DNA of 64,000 nucleotides from the NCBI GenBank assembly GCA_963848495.1, contig CAWKDV010000004.1, forward strand, positions 930,001 through 994,000, read 5' to 3'. Each line of letters starts with the position of its first letter. Position 1 is the first letter of the stretch. The notes under the pieces are model-generated. The model worked only from the letters and a program-made list of their open reading frames with translations, was not told where the DNA came from and did not search any database. Source of the stretch: JAICJR01 sp963848495. GTDB lineage: Bacteria > Actinomycetota > Thermoleophilia > Solirubrobacterales > Thermoleophilaceae. Both the position numbers and the translations under genes were made by a program. Below, piece by piece: positions 52,777 through 61,716 of the stretch.

Positions 52777-52802
52777 CGTAACCCTGGAAAGGAGCCTTGC
52801 TG

Positions 52803-54431
52803 GTGCCGACGCTGCCGGAGTGGCTGGTCAACGCGACTCAGGTCGCGACCGTGCTTGCCCTCTCGCCGCTCGTCACCGGCGTGATCGCGCGGGGTGAGGC
52901 GATCGTCCAGCAGCGCCGCGGACCGCGGGTCCTTCAGCCGTACTACGACATCGCCAAGCTGTTCCGCAAGGAGACGGTCCTGCCGGACGGTGCCGGCCCG
53001 ATCTTCCGCGCGGCGCCCTACGTGGCGTTTGCCGGCTACGCCACAGTTCCGCTCCTGATCCCGGTGCTGACGGACTTCCCGCTTCCGCTCGGCTACATGG
53101 GCGACATCCTCGGCGGCGGGCTGATCCTGGGCATGGCGGGCTTCGCCGTCTCCCTGGCCGCGATCGACAGCGGGAGCCCGTACGCACAGCTCGGCTCGAG
53201 CCGCCTGCGGACCTTCGGAGCGCTGGGGGAGCCGATCGTGCTGTTCGTGATCTTCACGGTCGCGCTGATTACGCATACCGACCTGCCTTACGCGCTCGTG
53301 AAGACACTGAAGTCCTCGACCGTCGAGATCTTCAGACCCGGACACCTGCTGGCCGCGGCGGCGTTCGGGATGGTGCTACTGGCGGAGACCGAGCGTATAC
53401 CAGTGGGCAGCCACGGGTCCACGCTCGAGTTCGGCATGATCGAGGAGGCGCGCACGCTCGAGCATTCGGGGCCGGGCCTGGCGCTGCTGCGCTGGGGCTC
53501 CTCGATGAAGCAGCTGATCCTGTTCGTGATCTTCGCGAACGTCTTCCTCATCCCCTGGGGCCTTGCGGGGGACGGCAGGCTCGACCACGTGCTGCTCGGG
53601 ACCGTGATCCTCTTCGGGAAGGCCCTCGCGATCGGCGCGGCGATCGTGGTGATCGAGTCTTCGTTCGCGAAGCTGCGCCTCTACAAGCTGCCGGAGTTCA
53701 CCGTCGCTGGGTTCCTGCTCGCGGTGCTCGCGGTCATCACGTCGGTATTCGAGCGCGACTTCGGCGATCAGGCGCTCACCGTCTTCGGAGCCATAGCGAG
53801 CGTCACGGCAGTGTTCGTGCTGCTGCTGGAGCTGGGGATGCTGCGCTCGCAGGACATCTGGGAGCAGCTGTGGCTCTACGGACTCGGCTCGGCGACCGTC
53901 GCGGCGCTTGCGATCGCAACCGCGGCGACAGGGCACGGGACCGACCTCTACGTGCTCGGGGCCGTGACGATCGCCTTCAAGGCGCTGCTCTTCCCGATCG
54001 GCATCGGAGTTGTGCTGCGGAACCTCGAGGCCGGCGAACGGGTGCCATCGCTCGTGCGTGCGCCGACGGCGATCCTGCTCGCGATCGCGCTGTCGAGCTT
54101 CTCCTTCCTGGCGCTGTCGCGTCTGGACCTCGGAACCACCACGGCGCTGCCGCGCTCAGCCGTGGCGGTCGCGGTGGCGGGCGTGCTGGTGGCGTTCCTG
54201 CTGATGGTGCTCCGCCCGTATGCCCCGTCGCAGCTGCTCGGCTTCCTGGTGCTCGAGAACGCCGTGACCGTGGGCAGCCTGGTGATCGCTCCGGGCCTGC
54301 CGCTGATCCTGGCGCTGCTGCTGCTGTTCGACGTGCTCATCGGGGTGATCGTCTTCGTCGTGCTCGTGCAGTACCTGGCGATGGAGCGCAGCGCCGTGAC
54401 CACCGACGTGCTCGACCGGCTGAGGGGCTGA
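52803..54431 (+). CDS. HyfC-HyfE fusion, membrane subunit of a hydrogenase-4/complex I-like assembly
   Basis: 542 residues from the GTG at 52803, 8 bases after AGGAG. The N-terminal ~300 residues are a NuoH/HycD/HyfC-type protein ('RGEAIVQQRRGPRVLQPYYDIAKLFRKE', 'SPYAQLGSSRLRTFGALGEPI', 'AAAAFGMVLLAETERIPVGSHGSTLEFGMIEEARTLE', 'LRLYKLPEF'). The C-terminal ~220 residues are a NuoK-like HyfE ('KALLFPIGIGVVLRNLE', 'LLGFLVLENAVTVGSLVIAPGLPLILALLLLFDVLIGVIVFVVLV'). In E. coli these are separate genes. About 14 or more transmembrane helices. First gene behind riboswitch 4. Confidence 0.88.
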   Translation: MPTLPEWLVNATQVATVLALSPLVTGVIARGEAIVQQRRGPRVLQPYYDIAKLFRKETVLPDGAGPIFRAAPYVAFAGYATVPLLIPVLTDFPLPLGYMGDILGGGLILGMAGFAVSLAAIDSGSPYAQLGSSRLRTFGALGEPIVLFVIFTVALITHTDLPYALVKTLKSSTVEIFRPGHLLAAAAFGMVLLAETERIPVGSHGSTLEFGMIEEARTLEHSGPGLALLRWGSSMKQLILFVIFANVFLIPWGLAGDGRLDHVLLGTVILFGKALAIGAAIVVIESSFAKLRLYKLPEFTVAGFLLAVLAVITSVFERDFGDQALTVFGAIASVTAVFVLLLELGMLRSQDIWEQLWLYGLGSATVAALAIATAATGHGTDLYVLGAVTIAFKALLFPIGIGVVLRNLEAGERVPSLVRAPTAILLAIALSSFSFLALSRLDLGTTTALPRSAVAVAVAGVLVAFLLMVLRPYAPSQLLGFLVLENAVTVGSLVIAPGLPLILALLLLFDVLIGVIVFVVLVQYLAMERSAVTTDVLDRLRG

Positions 54432-54432
54432 G

Positions 54433-55893
54433 ATGAGCTGGGCGCTGTTCGCGATCGTCGCCGTCCCGCTCGCCGCCACGGTGCTGGCCCTGGTCGCGCC
54501 TGAGCCGGTGGGGCGTGCCGCCACGGTCGCCGGCGGAGTCGCTTCGCTCGCCCTGTCGATCGTGCTGGCGCTCGACGTGGAGCACGGCCGCACGCTGCGG
54601 GCGCTCGACGGCTGGCTGCGCATCGACGCGCTCGGCGCGGTCTTCCTGCTCGCCACCGGATTCCTCTACGCGACTGCCGCCGTCTACTCGGTCGGCTACC
54701 TCCGCACTGGTGGGGACGTCGGGTTCTCGCGCCGCTACCACGCCTACCTCAACCTCTTCGGCTGGACGATGCTGCTCGTCCCACTGGCCGCCGACTTCGG
54801 CTCCCTGTGGATCGCGGTTGAGCTGACCACGATCATCTCGGCGCTGCTGGTGGCGCTCGAGCGCACGGACGCGGCTCTGGAGGCCTCGTGGAAGTACGTG
54901 CTCATCGCGTCGACCGGGCTCGGCATCGCACTGCTCGCGGTGATCCTCATTTATGCCGCCGGCACGCGCGGACTCGGCTCCGCCTACGTACCCCGCTTCG
55001 ACCGCATGCTTGCGCATAGCGCCTCCCTTCCGCACGAGCCCGTCAAGCTCGCCTTCATCCTCGCGGCACTCGGCTTCGGCACCAAGGTCGGCTTCGTGCC
55101 GGTGCACACCTGGCTCCCGGACGCGCACAGCGAGGCACCCTCGTCCGTCTCCGCGATGCTCTCTGGATCGCTGCTCGCCGCGGCGCTCTACGCGGTCCTG
55201 CGCTTCTTCCAGGTCACGGTGGCGATCGGCAGCGCAGACTTCGCTCGCCACGTGCTGCTGGTGTTCGGGGCCCTGTCGGTCGTCGGAGCCGCGCTGTTCG
55301 TGCTGCGCCAGGCCAGTTACAAGCGTCTGTTGGCGTACTCATCGATCGAGCACATGGGCGTGATCGCGCTTGGCGTCGGCTTCGGTGCACCGCTTGCCGT
55401 TGCGGGCGCGCTACTTCACGTGTTGACCCACGCTTCCGCGAAGGCACTCGCGTTCTTCGGCGCCGGCTCGATCCTGCGTCGCTACGACACCAAGGAGGTC
55501 GACCGCGTGGAGGGGGCGGCGAGCGTGATGCCGCTCACTGGCCCGTTCTTCCTCGCCGCCGCGCTCGCCCTCTCGGGCCTGCCCCTGTCCGGTGTGTTCC
55601 GCAGCGAGTTCCAGATCGTGTCGGGCGGGTTCGCGCGGCCCGAGTACTTCTGGGTCGCGCTGCTGGTCGTCTTCGTCAATGTCGCCTTCTTCGGGATCGT
55701 CTGGCATGCGGGGCGGATGGTGCTGTCGGATGCGCCGGCGGACCGGCCGCCGAGTGGCGAGGTGAGCTGGTGGATGGTGGCGGCGATGGTCGCCTGCCTG
55801 TTCGTGGTGGTCGCGCTCGGCGTGCACCTGCCGTCCGACCTTGCGGCGCTGATCGAAAACGCGCGCTCGCGCCTGACCGCTCCACTCGGATGA
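54433..55893 (+). CDS. HyfF-like antiporter-type membrane subunit
   Basis: 486 residues. NuoL/M/N (MrpA/D) family with about 14 helices. Proton-channel residues are retained: the Glu in 'WIAVELTTIISALLVALERTDAALEASWKY', a Lys in 'GFGTKVGFVPVHTWLPDAHSEAPSSVSAMLSG', the Lys/His in 'YKRLLAYSSIEHMGVIALG' and 'HVLTHASAKALAFFGAGSI'. 'LSGLPLSGVFRSEFQIVSGGF' follows. So this subunit can in principle still pump ions. ATG one base after the preceding stop. Confidence 0.92.
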   Translation: MSWALFAIVAVPLAATVLALVAPEPVGRAATVAGGVASLALSIVLALDVEHGRTLRALDGWLRIDALGAVFLLATGFLYATAAVYSVGYLRTGGDVGFSRRYHAYLNLFGWTMLLVPLAADFGSLWIAVELTTIISALLVALERTDAALEASWKYVLIASTGLGIALLAVILIYAAGTRGLGSAYVPRFDRMLAHSASLPHEPVKLAFILAALGFGTKVGFVPVHTWLPDAHSEAPSSVSAMLSGSLLAAALYAVLRFFQVTVAIGSADFARHVLLVFGALSVVGAALFVLRQASYKRLLAYSSIEHMGVIALGVGFGAPLAVAGALLHVLTHASAKALAFFGAGSILRRYDTKEVDRVEGAASVMPLTGPFFLAAALALSGLPLSGVFRSEFQIVSGGFARPEYFWVALLVVFVNVAFFGIVWHAGRMVLSDAPADRPPSGEVSWWMVAAMVACLFVVVALGVHLPSDLAALIENARSRLTAPLG

Positions 55894-57395
55894 GCTCGAC
55901 CGAGCCCACACGCCCCACCATGATCGAGCCCAGCTCGCTGCTTCCTGGCAGGGTGCGCGGCACCTTCGAACCGGCCCCCGCCGGTGAAACGCGTGTGGCC
56001 GTCGCGCTGAATCTGATCGATCGCGGCGCGGAGGTCCTACTCGAGCACGGCGCGCGACTGGTCGGTCTCTTCGAGACCGGCGATCCGGAGCGTTCGCTGA
56101 CCGCGACCTTCGCGTTTCGCGGCGAGCTGGTGTCGCTGCGCGCGCCGCTCGATGGCGACCGGAGTGTCTACGCATCCATCTCGCTCCAAACGCCGGCCGC
56201 GCTGTGGGCTGAACGGGAGCTGTTCGACCGCTTCGGGATCGTCGCGCTCGGGCACCCTGATCTCCGGCCGCTGCGGAACCCCGATCCCGACCTGATCGTC
56301 AGGCGGGTCGAGGGTGCCGACGTCTTCGCGATCCCGTACGGGCCGGTCCGCTCGGGTGTCTTCGAGGCGATCCAGTTCCAGATCGAGACGGGCGGCGAGG
56401 ACATCCCCGCGCTCGAGACGCGCCCCTTCTTCAAGCACCGCGGCCTCGAAGAGCGCATGTCCGGGATGGCGCCCGGCGATGCGGTCTACGTTGCTGAGCG
56501 CGTCGCGGGAATTGCGTCGGTGGCGCACGCGCTCGCCTTCTCTCAGGCGGTGGAGGCGGCACTCGAGATCGAGGTGCCTCTGGCCGCCCAGGCCTGGCGG
56601 GTAATTCATGCGGAGCTCGAACGGGTGGCGAACCACCTCGACGTCGCCGCCAAAGAGGCAGAGACGCCGGCGCTCGGGGTGGGCCAGGCGCGGTTCGGGA
56701 TTCTCAAAGAGAACGTGCAGCGGCTCCGGGCGGCACTCACGGGCAGTCGCTTCGGCCGCGCGATGGTGCGGCCGGGAGGGATCCGCGAGGAGGGCCGGAT
56801 CGATGTCGCCCCGCTGCGGCAGGCCCTGGACAGCTTCGAGTCCGATCTGCGACGCGACAGGGACCTGTTCCTCGGCACGGCGTCGATGACCGACCGGCTG
56901 ATCGGCAGTGGCCGTTTGCCACGCGCGACGGTCGAGCGCTTTGGCGGCCTTGGACCCGTGGCCCGCGGCTCAGGCATCTCAACGGACGCGCGCTTCGAGC
57001 GGCCATACGGGGCGTACGCCCGGGCTGGGTTCGAGGTCGTCACGCGGGATGAGGGTGACGCGATGGCAAGGGTCGAGGTGCGCTTCGGCGAGATCGCCGA
57101 GTCCCTGCACCTGATCCGCCAGATGATCGACACGCTGCGCCGCGAGCGCGGCCTGCTGTGCGCACGCCTGCCAGATGCGGATAGCGGCGCGGCGTTCGGG
57201 TGGAGCGAGGCGCCCCAGGGCGAGCTCGTCTACTGGGTCGAGATCGAGCGGGGCCAGCTGAGCCGCGTGCGCATCGCCTCCCCTTCGCTGCGGAACTGGC
57301 AGCTCTACTCGGAGGCGTACGTAGGGGACGTGCTGACGGACGTTGCCTTCATCGAACACAGCTTCGGACTCACGCCGGCAGGAGGCGATCGCTGA
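55890..57395 (+). CDS. HycE/NuoCD-like large subunit lacking the NiFe cysteines
   Basis: 501 residues, ATGA overlap. The N-terminal NuoC-like domain ('ASISLQTPAALWAERELFDRFGIVALGHPDLRPL') is followed by a NuoD/hydrogenase large subunit ('RPFFKHRGLEERM', 'ALAFSQAVEAALEIEVPLAAQAWRVIHAELERVANHLDVAAKEA', 'RFGRAMVRPGGI'). The first NiFe-binding motif RVCGIC reads 'RVAGIA' and the C-terminal DPCxxC motif is absent ('FIEHSFGLTPAGGDR'), so no NiFe site can form. It is therefore not a hydrogenase; it resembles energy-converting hydrogenase-related (Ehr) complexes. Confidence 0.88.
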   Translation: MSSTEPTRPTMIEPSSLLPGRVRGTFEPAPAGETRVAVALNLIDRGAEVLLEHGARLVGLFETGDPERSLTATFAFRGELVSLRAPLDGDRSVYASISLQTPAALWAERELFDRFGIVALGHPDLRPLRNPDPDLIVRRVEGADVFAIPYGPVRSGVFEAIQFQIETGGEDIPALETRPFFKHRGLEERMSGMAPGDAVYVAERVAGIASVAHALAFSQAVEAALEIEVPLAAQAWRVIHAELERVANHLDVAAKEAETPALGVGQARFGILKENVQRLRAALTGSRFGRAMVRPGGIREEGRIDVAPLRQALDSFESDLRRDRDLFLGTASMTDRLIGSGRLPRATVERFGGLGPVARGSGISTDARFERPYGAYARAGFEVVTRDEGDAMARVEVRFGEIAESLHLIRQMIDTLRRERGLLCARLPDADSGAAFGWSEAPQGELVYWVEIERGQLSRVRIASPSLRNWQLYSEAYVGDVLTDVAFIEHSFGLTPAGGDR

Positions 57396-58171
57396 TGTCA
57401 CTGGAGTGGGTCCCGAGAGGCCTTGGCAAGGGACGCGTCACGACCGCCTATCCGCGGCGCGCCGAGGAGCCGCCCGCCGGCTTCCGCGGCCGCGTCGACG
57501 TGCTCGACAGCACCGGCGGCGATCGGTCGCTCGAGCGCCTCTGCCCGACCGGCGCGATCAGTGTGAGCGATCGCGGCGGCGTTCAGCTCGACAGGGGGCG
57601 CTGCATCCTTTGCGGCGTATGCGTCGAAAGGGAGCCGAGGCGCTTCGCGTTCCGCGCGACCTATGAGACGGCGTCGCGCCAACGCGACGCCCTCGTCGTA
57701 GGTGATGTCGAGGGAACTCGGCTACATGAGCTCAGGCAGACGCTCGGCCAGCGTGTGCGCGCACTCCGGCGGTCGGTTCACGTCCGGCACGTCGACGCCG
57801 GATCCGACGGCGCGGAGGAGTGGGAGATCCAGGCGCTGACCAACCCGTATTACGACGTCCAGCGACTCGGCATCTACTTCACCGCCGCGCCGCGGCACGC
57901 GGACGTGCTGCTCGTCACCGGGGGCGTCACGGCGCCGATGCGCGCTCCGCTGGAGCGCACGTATGAGCTGCTGCCCGAGCCGAAGGCGGTGGTGGCCGCG
58001 GGCACGGATGCCTGCTCCGGAGGTCTGGCCGACGGTCTCGGGACGGTGGCCGGCGGCGTTGACGCCGTGCTGCCGGTCGACGTCTACGTGCCGGGCTCGC
58101 CGCCGGCGCCGATAGCTCTGCTTCATGGGCTGCTGCTGGCGGTCGGTGTGCTCGCGGAGGAGCCGTCGTGA
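57395..58171 (+). CDS. ferredoxin-HycG/NuoB fusion, small subunit without proximal-cluster cysteines
   Basis: 258 residues; ATG overlaps the previous TGA. The N-terminal HycF-like part has one [4Fe-4S] set of cysteines in an unusual order ('CPTGAI' then 'CILCGVC', with the next CP lost). The C-terminal NuoB/HycG-like part has 'VHVRHVDAGSDGAEEWEIQALTNPYYDV', 'FTAAPRHADVLLVTGGVTAPM', 'GTDACSGG' and 'VDVYVPGSPPAPIALLHGLLLAVG'. In canonical subunits the marked places read GSCNGCE and PGCPP; here GSDGAEE and PGSPP, so the proximal (N2-like) cluster cannot form. Fused fdx and small subunit, unlike E. coli HycF/HycG. Confidence 0.82.
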   Translation: MSLEWVPRGLGKGRVTTAYPRRAEEPPAGFRGRVDVLDSTGGDRSLERLCPTGAISVSDRGGVQLDRGRCILCGVCVEREPRRFAFRATYETASRQRDALVVGDVEGTRLHELRQTLGQRVRALRRSVHVRHVDAGSDGAEEWEIQALTNPYYDVQRLGIYFTAAPRHADVLLVTGGVTAPMRAPLERTYELLPEPKAVVAAGTDACSGGLADGLGTVAGGVDAVLPVDVYVPGSPPAPIALLHGLLLAVGVLAEEPS

Positions 58172-60144
58172 GCGTCGTCTTCGCGTTGGCGATATCGCTG
58201 CTGATCGCCTCCTGCCCGGCCGCGGCCCTCGGCGGCCGCCTGTCGGGCGCCGCGTCGTTCGCTGGGTCGTCGCTCTTGGCTGCGACCGGCATCGCGGCGG
58301 CCGCCGGCTGGTCGCGGCCGACGCTCGCGATCGGGTCCTGGCTCGGCTTCGGCCCGGCTCACCTCCAGGCCGACGGACTGGCCGGCATCTTCATGGGGCT
58401 GGCCGGGGTCACCGGCGCGGCGGTCTCGCTCGGGATGGTGGAACGCCGCCAGCGGCGGCTGGTGTGCTCCCTCCACGGACTCGTTGTGGCGTGTTGCGCG
58501 GTCGTGATCGGTGCCGATCAGGCCTTCCTATTCCTGCTGGCGTGGGAGGGCCTGACGCTGGCGCTCTACCTGCTCGCGAGCTCGGACCGGGACCGGCCCG
58601 GCCACCTCGTGGCCGGCTATTTCACCGGCGGAATGACGAAGCTCGGCGGCGGAGCGCTTCTGGCGGCCATCGGGCTGATGTACGGCAAGACCGGAAGCTT
58701 CGCTTTCGCCGCCTGGGCACACGCCGCAAGCTCGATACCCCAGAGCGCGAGCTCGGTGGCGTTCCTGCTGCTGCTCATTGCCTTCGCCACCAAGATCGGG
58801 ATCTTCCCGCTACAGGGTGCCGTGCCCGTCGGCTACAGCGCCGCGCCCGGCGCCAGCGCAGCGTCGTTCTCGGTCGCCTTGGCCGCCGGTTACTACGGGA
58901 TCTGGCGGCTGATCGTGGACACGCTCGCTCCGGCTCTCTGGTGGGGCGAGCTGCTGCTCCTCCTCGGCGCGCTGACAGCCTTCGGCGGCATCCTGTACGC
59001 GGTCGCGCAGGACGAGCTGCGCCGCTTCCTCGGCTTCTCGACGATAGAGCACACCGGCATCGCGATGATCGGGGTCGGTGTCGCCCTGATCGGCCGGGCG
59101 ACCGGCGCGCCAGAGCTGGCGGCAGCCGGGCTCCTCGCAGCCACGCTGGAGATCGTTGCCCACGGGATCGCCAAGACGCTTGGCTTGCTCACGACCGACC
59201 GGTTGGAACGCGCCACCGGCGAGCGTGACCTCGCGCCGCTCGGCGGGCTCGGTCGTACGCTCCCGCGCACCGCGGCCGGCTTCGGGGTGGCCTCGATGAC
59301 GCTGGCGGCGCTGCCGCCGTTGGGCGGCTTCGTGAGCGAGTGGTTCACCTTCGAAGCCCTGCTCCAGGGCTTCCGCGTCGACCATACCTTCGCCCGGCTG
59401 CTGATGGCGCTCGCCGCGGCGCTGCTCGCGCTCAGCGCGGGGTTGGGCCTGCTGGCGTTCGCCAAGGCGTTCGGGTTCACATTCCTGGGCCGGCCCCGCA
59501 GCCGGCTCGAGGGCGTCCGTGAGGTCAACGACCCCGGCGTCGGAGCGTTGGCCCTCACTGCGATCGGCATCGGCCTGGGAGCGGTCGCGCCATGGGAGAT
59601 CCACCTGCTCGGCGCCGGCCTCGCGTCCACGCTCGGATTCGACCCCTCGGGCAGCACCATCACGCATCCGCTGACGCTGGGGCCGGTCTACCCGGGGTTC
59701 TCGGTGCTGGCCCCCACGTGGCTGGCGATCGCTCTGCCCGCCTACGCGTTGATAGCCGCCGTCGGCGTGCGCCTGCTGCTGCGACCTCGGGTCCGGAGAG
59801 CGCCCGTCTGGGTAACCGGGAGCGGGGCGGAGCTCTCCGAGGTGCAGTACCGGCCTGTCGCCTACTCGAACCCGATGCGGGTCGTTCTCTCGGGTCCCTA
59901 CGGCTTCCGCCGCGAGCTGCGACCGAAGGGTGGTGAGCGCAGTCCGCTCACCAAGTCGCTGGTGCTGGAGACGCGCGTCGTGCTGGCGGTGGAGCAGTAC
60001 CTCTACGCGCCTGTTGCGCGCGTGTTCCTGGGCGCCTCCGGACGAGTTCGGAAGCTTCAGTCTGGTCGGCTCGGCGCGTACCTGCTCTACATGCTGATTG
60101 CGCTGATCGTCGTGCTCGCCCTGATCCCGACCCTCAATCACTGA
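58168..60144 (+). CDS. HyfB/NuoL-like antiporter-type membrane subunit
   Basis: 658 residues from a GTG at 58168 overlapping the preceding stop. NuoL-like: Glu in 'FLLAWEGLTLALYLLASSDRDRPGHLVAGYF', Lys in 'IAFATKIGIFPLQGAVPVGYSAAPGASAAS', 'LRRFLGFSTIEHTGIAMIGVGV', 'EIVAHGIAKTLGLLTTDRLE', 'LAALPPLGGFVSEWFTFEALL'. A long C-terminus (EVQYRPVAYSNPMRVVLSG...) and final helix 'AYLLYMLIALIVVLALIPTL' follow the HyfB lateral-helix style. Key ion-path residues remain, as in the HyfF-like subunit. Confidence 0.9.
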   Translation: MSVVFALAISLLIASCPAAALGGRLSGAASFAGSSLLAATGIAAAAGWSRPTLAIGSWLGFGPAHLQADGLAGIFMGLAGVTGAAVSLGMVERRQRRLVCSLHGLVVACCAVVIGADQAFLFLLAWEGLTLALYLLASSDRDRPGHLVAGYFTGGMTKLGGGALLAAIGLMYGKTGSFAFAAWAHAASSIPQSASSVAFLLLLIAFATKIGIFPLQGAVPVGYSAAPGASAASFSVALAAGYYGIWRLIVDTLAPALWWGELLLLLGALTAFGGILYAVAQDELRRFLGFSTIEHTGIAMIGVGVALIGRATGAPELAAAGLLAATLEIVAHGIAKTLGLLTTDRLERATGERDLAPLGGLGRTLPRTAAGFGVASMTLAALPPLGGFVSEWFTFEALLQGFRVDHTFARLLMALAAALLALSAGLGLLAFAKAFGFTFLGRPRSRLEGVREVNDPGVGALALTAIGIGLGAVAPWEIHLLGAGLASTLGFDPSGSTITHPLTLGPVYPGFSVLAPTWLAIALPAYALIAAVGVRLLLRPRVRRAPVWVTGSGAELSEVQYRPVAYSNPMRVVLSGPYGFRRELRPKGGERSPLTKSLVLETRVVLAVEQYLYAPVARVFLGASGRVRKLQSGRLGAYLLYMLIALIVVLALIPTLNH

Positions 60145-60590
60145 TGTTCCGGCGGATCCTCGTGGCGTGGGACGGATCACAGGTGGCGCGCCGCGCACTC
60201 GACGTCGCCATCGACCTGGCGCGACGTTACGAGGCCGAGCTGGTGGCGGCGTCCGTCGCTTACTCGCCACCACACGCCGAGACGGAGGCGGACCGGCGGG
60301 AGTCCGCAGACGCGGCACGCCGCTACCTCGTGGAGACGCTCGCCAAGGTGCGCGACCGCGCGGATCGTGTCGGCGTGCCACTTCGCCACGAGGTGATCGA
60401 GGGAGACGCTCCGGCGCGGGATCTTCTCCTGTACGCGCACGAGCACGGCTTCGATCTGCTGGTGGCAGGCCATCATCGGACGGGACGGGCGGGGCGTCTC
60501 CTGCTCCATGGCGTCCCCGAGCAGCTGGTGGCCGCGGCCGAGGTGCCGCTGATGATCATCGGCGAGCGGAACGGAAGGCGGAGACGGTGA
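60144..60590 (+). CDS. universal stress protein (UspA) 1
   Basis: 148 residues, ATG overlapping the stop of the HyfB-like gene. UspA fold: 'ILVAWDGSQVARRALDVAIDLARRYEAELVAASV', 'VIEGDAPARDLLLYAHEHGFDLLVAGHH', and a variant nucleotide loop 'GHHRTGRAGRLLLHGVPEQLV' where many members read G-x2-G-x9-G(S/T). Cytoplasmic. A second, similar Usp with the same 'LLLHGV.EQL' variant lies at 62931. Probably cotranscribed with the hydrogenase-like complex. Confidence 0.9.
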   Translation: MFRRILVAWDGSQVARRALDVAIDLARRYEAELVAASVAYSPPHAETEADRRESADAARRYLVETLAKVRDRADRVGVPLRHEVIEGDAPARDLLLYAHEHGFDLLVAGHHRTGRAGRLLLHGVPEQLVAAAEVPLMIIGERNGRRRR

Positions 60591-60639
60591 CTTCCGAACC
60601 GAACACCGATCGGTCGCCCACCATGGTCGTGGGTGACCT

Positions 60640-61716
60640 GTGAACGACGACTGCCTGAAGCTCACCGCCTACTTCGGCGACCGGGACCGGGCCGGGGACA
60701 AGCTCCTCGGCGACGCTCTGCTCGACCTGTTCGAAGAGCACTGGTTCCGCACCAGCGTCCTGTTGCGTGGCACGGAGGGCTTCGGCATCAAGCACCGGCT
60801 TCAGACGCAGCGCCTGCTGACGCTGTCCGAGGACTTGCCGGTGGTGGCTGTCGCGGTGGACGAGCGCGCCAAGGTCGAGGCCGCCGTGCCGGAGGTTACG
60901 GCGATCGCGGGGCACGGCCTGGTGACGCTCGAGCGGGCGCGGCTGCTGAGCGGCGAGATCGACTACGAACGAGTGCGCGACGCGGCGGGCGAGGCGACCA
61001 AGCTGACGATCTACTGCGGGCGGCAGGAACGCATCGGTGGGCGGCCGGCGTTTGTGGCGATCGTCGACTTCCTCCACCGGCACGAGGTGGCGGGAGCGAC
61101 CGTGCTTCTCGGGGTCGACGGGACAGTGCACGGGCGTCGCGAACGCGCGCGCTTCTTCTCGCGCAACGCAGAGGTGCCGCTGATGATCATCTCGATCGGC
61201 GACGGGGACCGGATCGGCGCCCTGGTTCCCGAGCTGGGCGCCATGCTGAGCGATCCCTTGATGACGCTCGAGCGGGTCCAGGTGCTCAAGCGCGACGGCG
61301 AGCGTCTTGCAGAGCCGCGGACGATCGGCCCGAGTGACGAGTCGGGCCTGGCGCGCTGGCAGAAGCTGATGGTGTTCGCCGGCGAGCAGGCGCGCCATGG
61401 CAGGCATCCGCTCCATGTCGAGCTCGTCAGGCGCCTGCGCGATGCGCGGGCAAACGGGGCGACGGCAGTTCGCGGCATCTGGGGCTACCACGGCGACCAC
61501 CTGCCACACGGCGACAGGCTGCTCGCTCTGCGCCGACACGTTCCGGTGCTGACGATCACGATCGACACGCCCGAACGCGTCGCGCAGTGGTTCCAGATCG
61601 TCGATGAGCTGACCGACTCGAGCGGCCTGGTGACTAGCGAGATCGTTCCCGCCTACCGAGCGGCGTCGCCAACCGGCAGCGAAGGCGGCCTCGCCCTGTC
61701 AGAGCCGCATGAGTGA
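60640..61716 (+). CDS. triple DUF190 protein
   Basis: 358 residues from the GTG at 60640. Three tandem DUF190 (PII-like) domains, about residues 6-103 ('KLTAYFGDRDRAGDKLLGDALLDLF', 'VLLRGTEGFGIKHRLQTQRLLTLSEDLPVVAVAVD'), 119-219 ('KLTIYCGRQERIGGRPAFVAIVDFLHRHEVAGATVLLGVDG') and 243-343 ('KLMVFAGEQARHGRHPLHVELVRRL...GATAVRGIWGYHGD'). DUF190 proteins are usually single-domain and often sit next to the fluoride exporter CrcB, which is absent here. Coupled to the MFS gene by an 8-bp overlap. Confidence 0.82.
   Translation: MNDDCLKLTAYFGDRDRAGDKLLGDALLDLFEEHWFRTSVLLRGTEGFGIKHRLQTQRLLTLSEDLPVVAVAVDERAKVEAAVPEVTAIAGHGLVTLERARLLSGEIDYERVRDAAGEATKLTIYCGRQERIGGRPAFVAIVDFLHRHEVAGATVLLGVDGTVHGRRERARFFSRNAEVPLMIISIGDGDRIGALVPELGAMLSDPLMTLERVQVLKRDGERLAEPRTIGPSDESGLARWQKLMVFAGEQARHGRHPLHVELVRRLRDARANGATAVRGIWGYHGDHLPHGDRLLALRRHVPVLTITIDTPERVAQWFQIVDELTDSSGLVTSEIVPAYRAASPTGSEGGLALSEPHE

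Noticed and set aside
52803..60144. Functional formate hydrogenlyase / hydrogenase-4
   Set aside because: NiFe cysteines and proximal-cluster cysteines are replaced; no formate dehydrogenase subunit is present.
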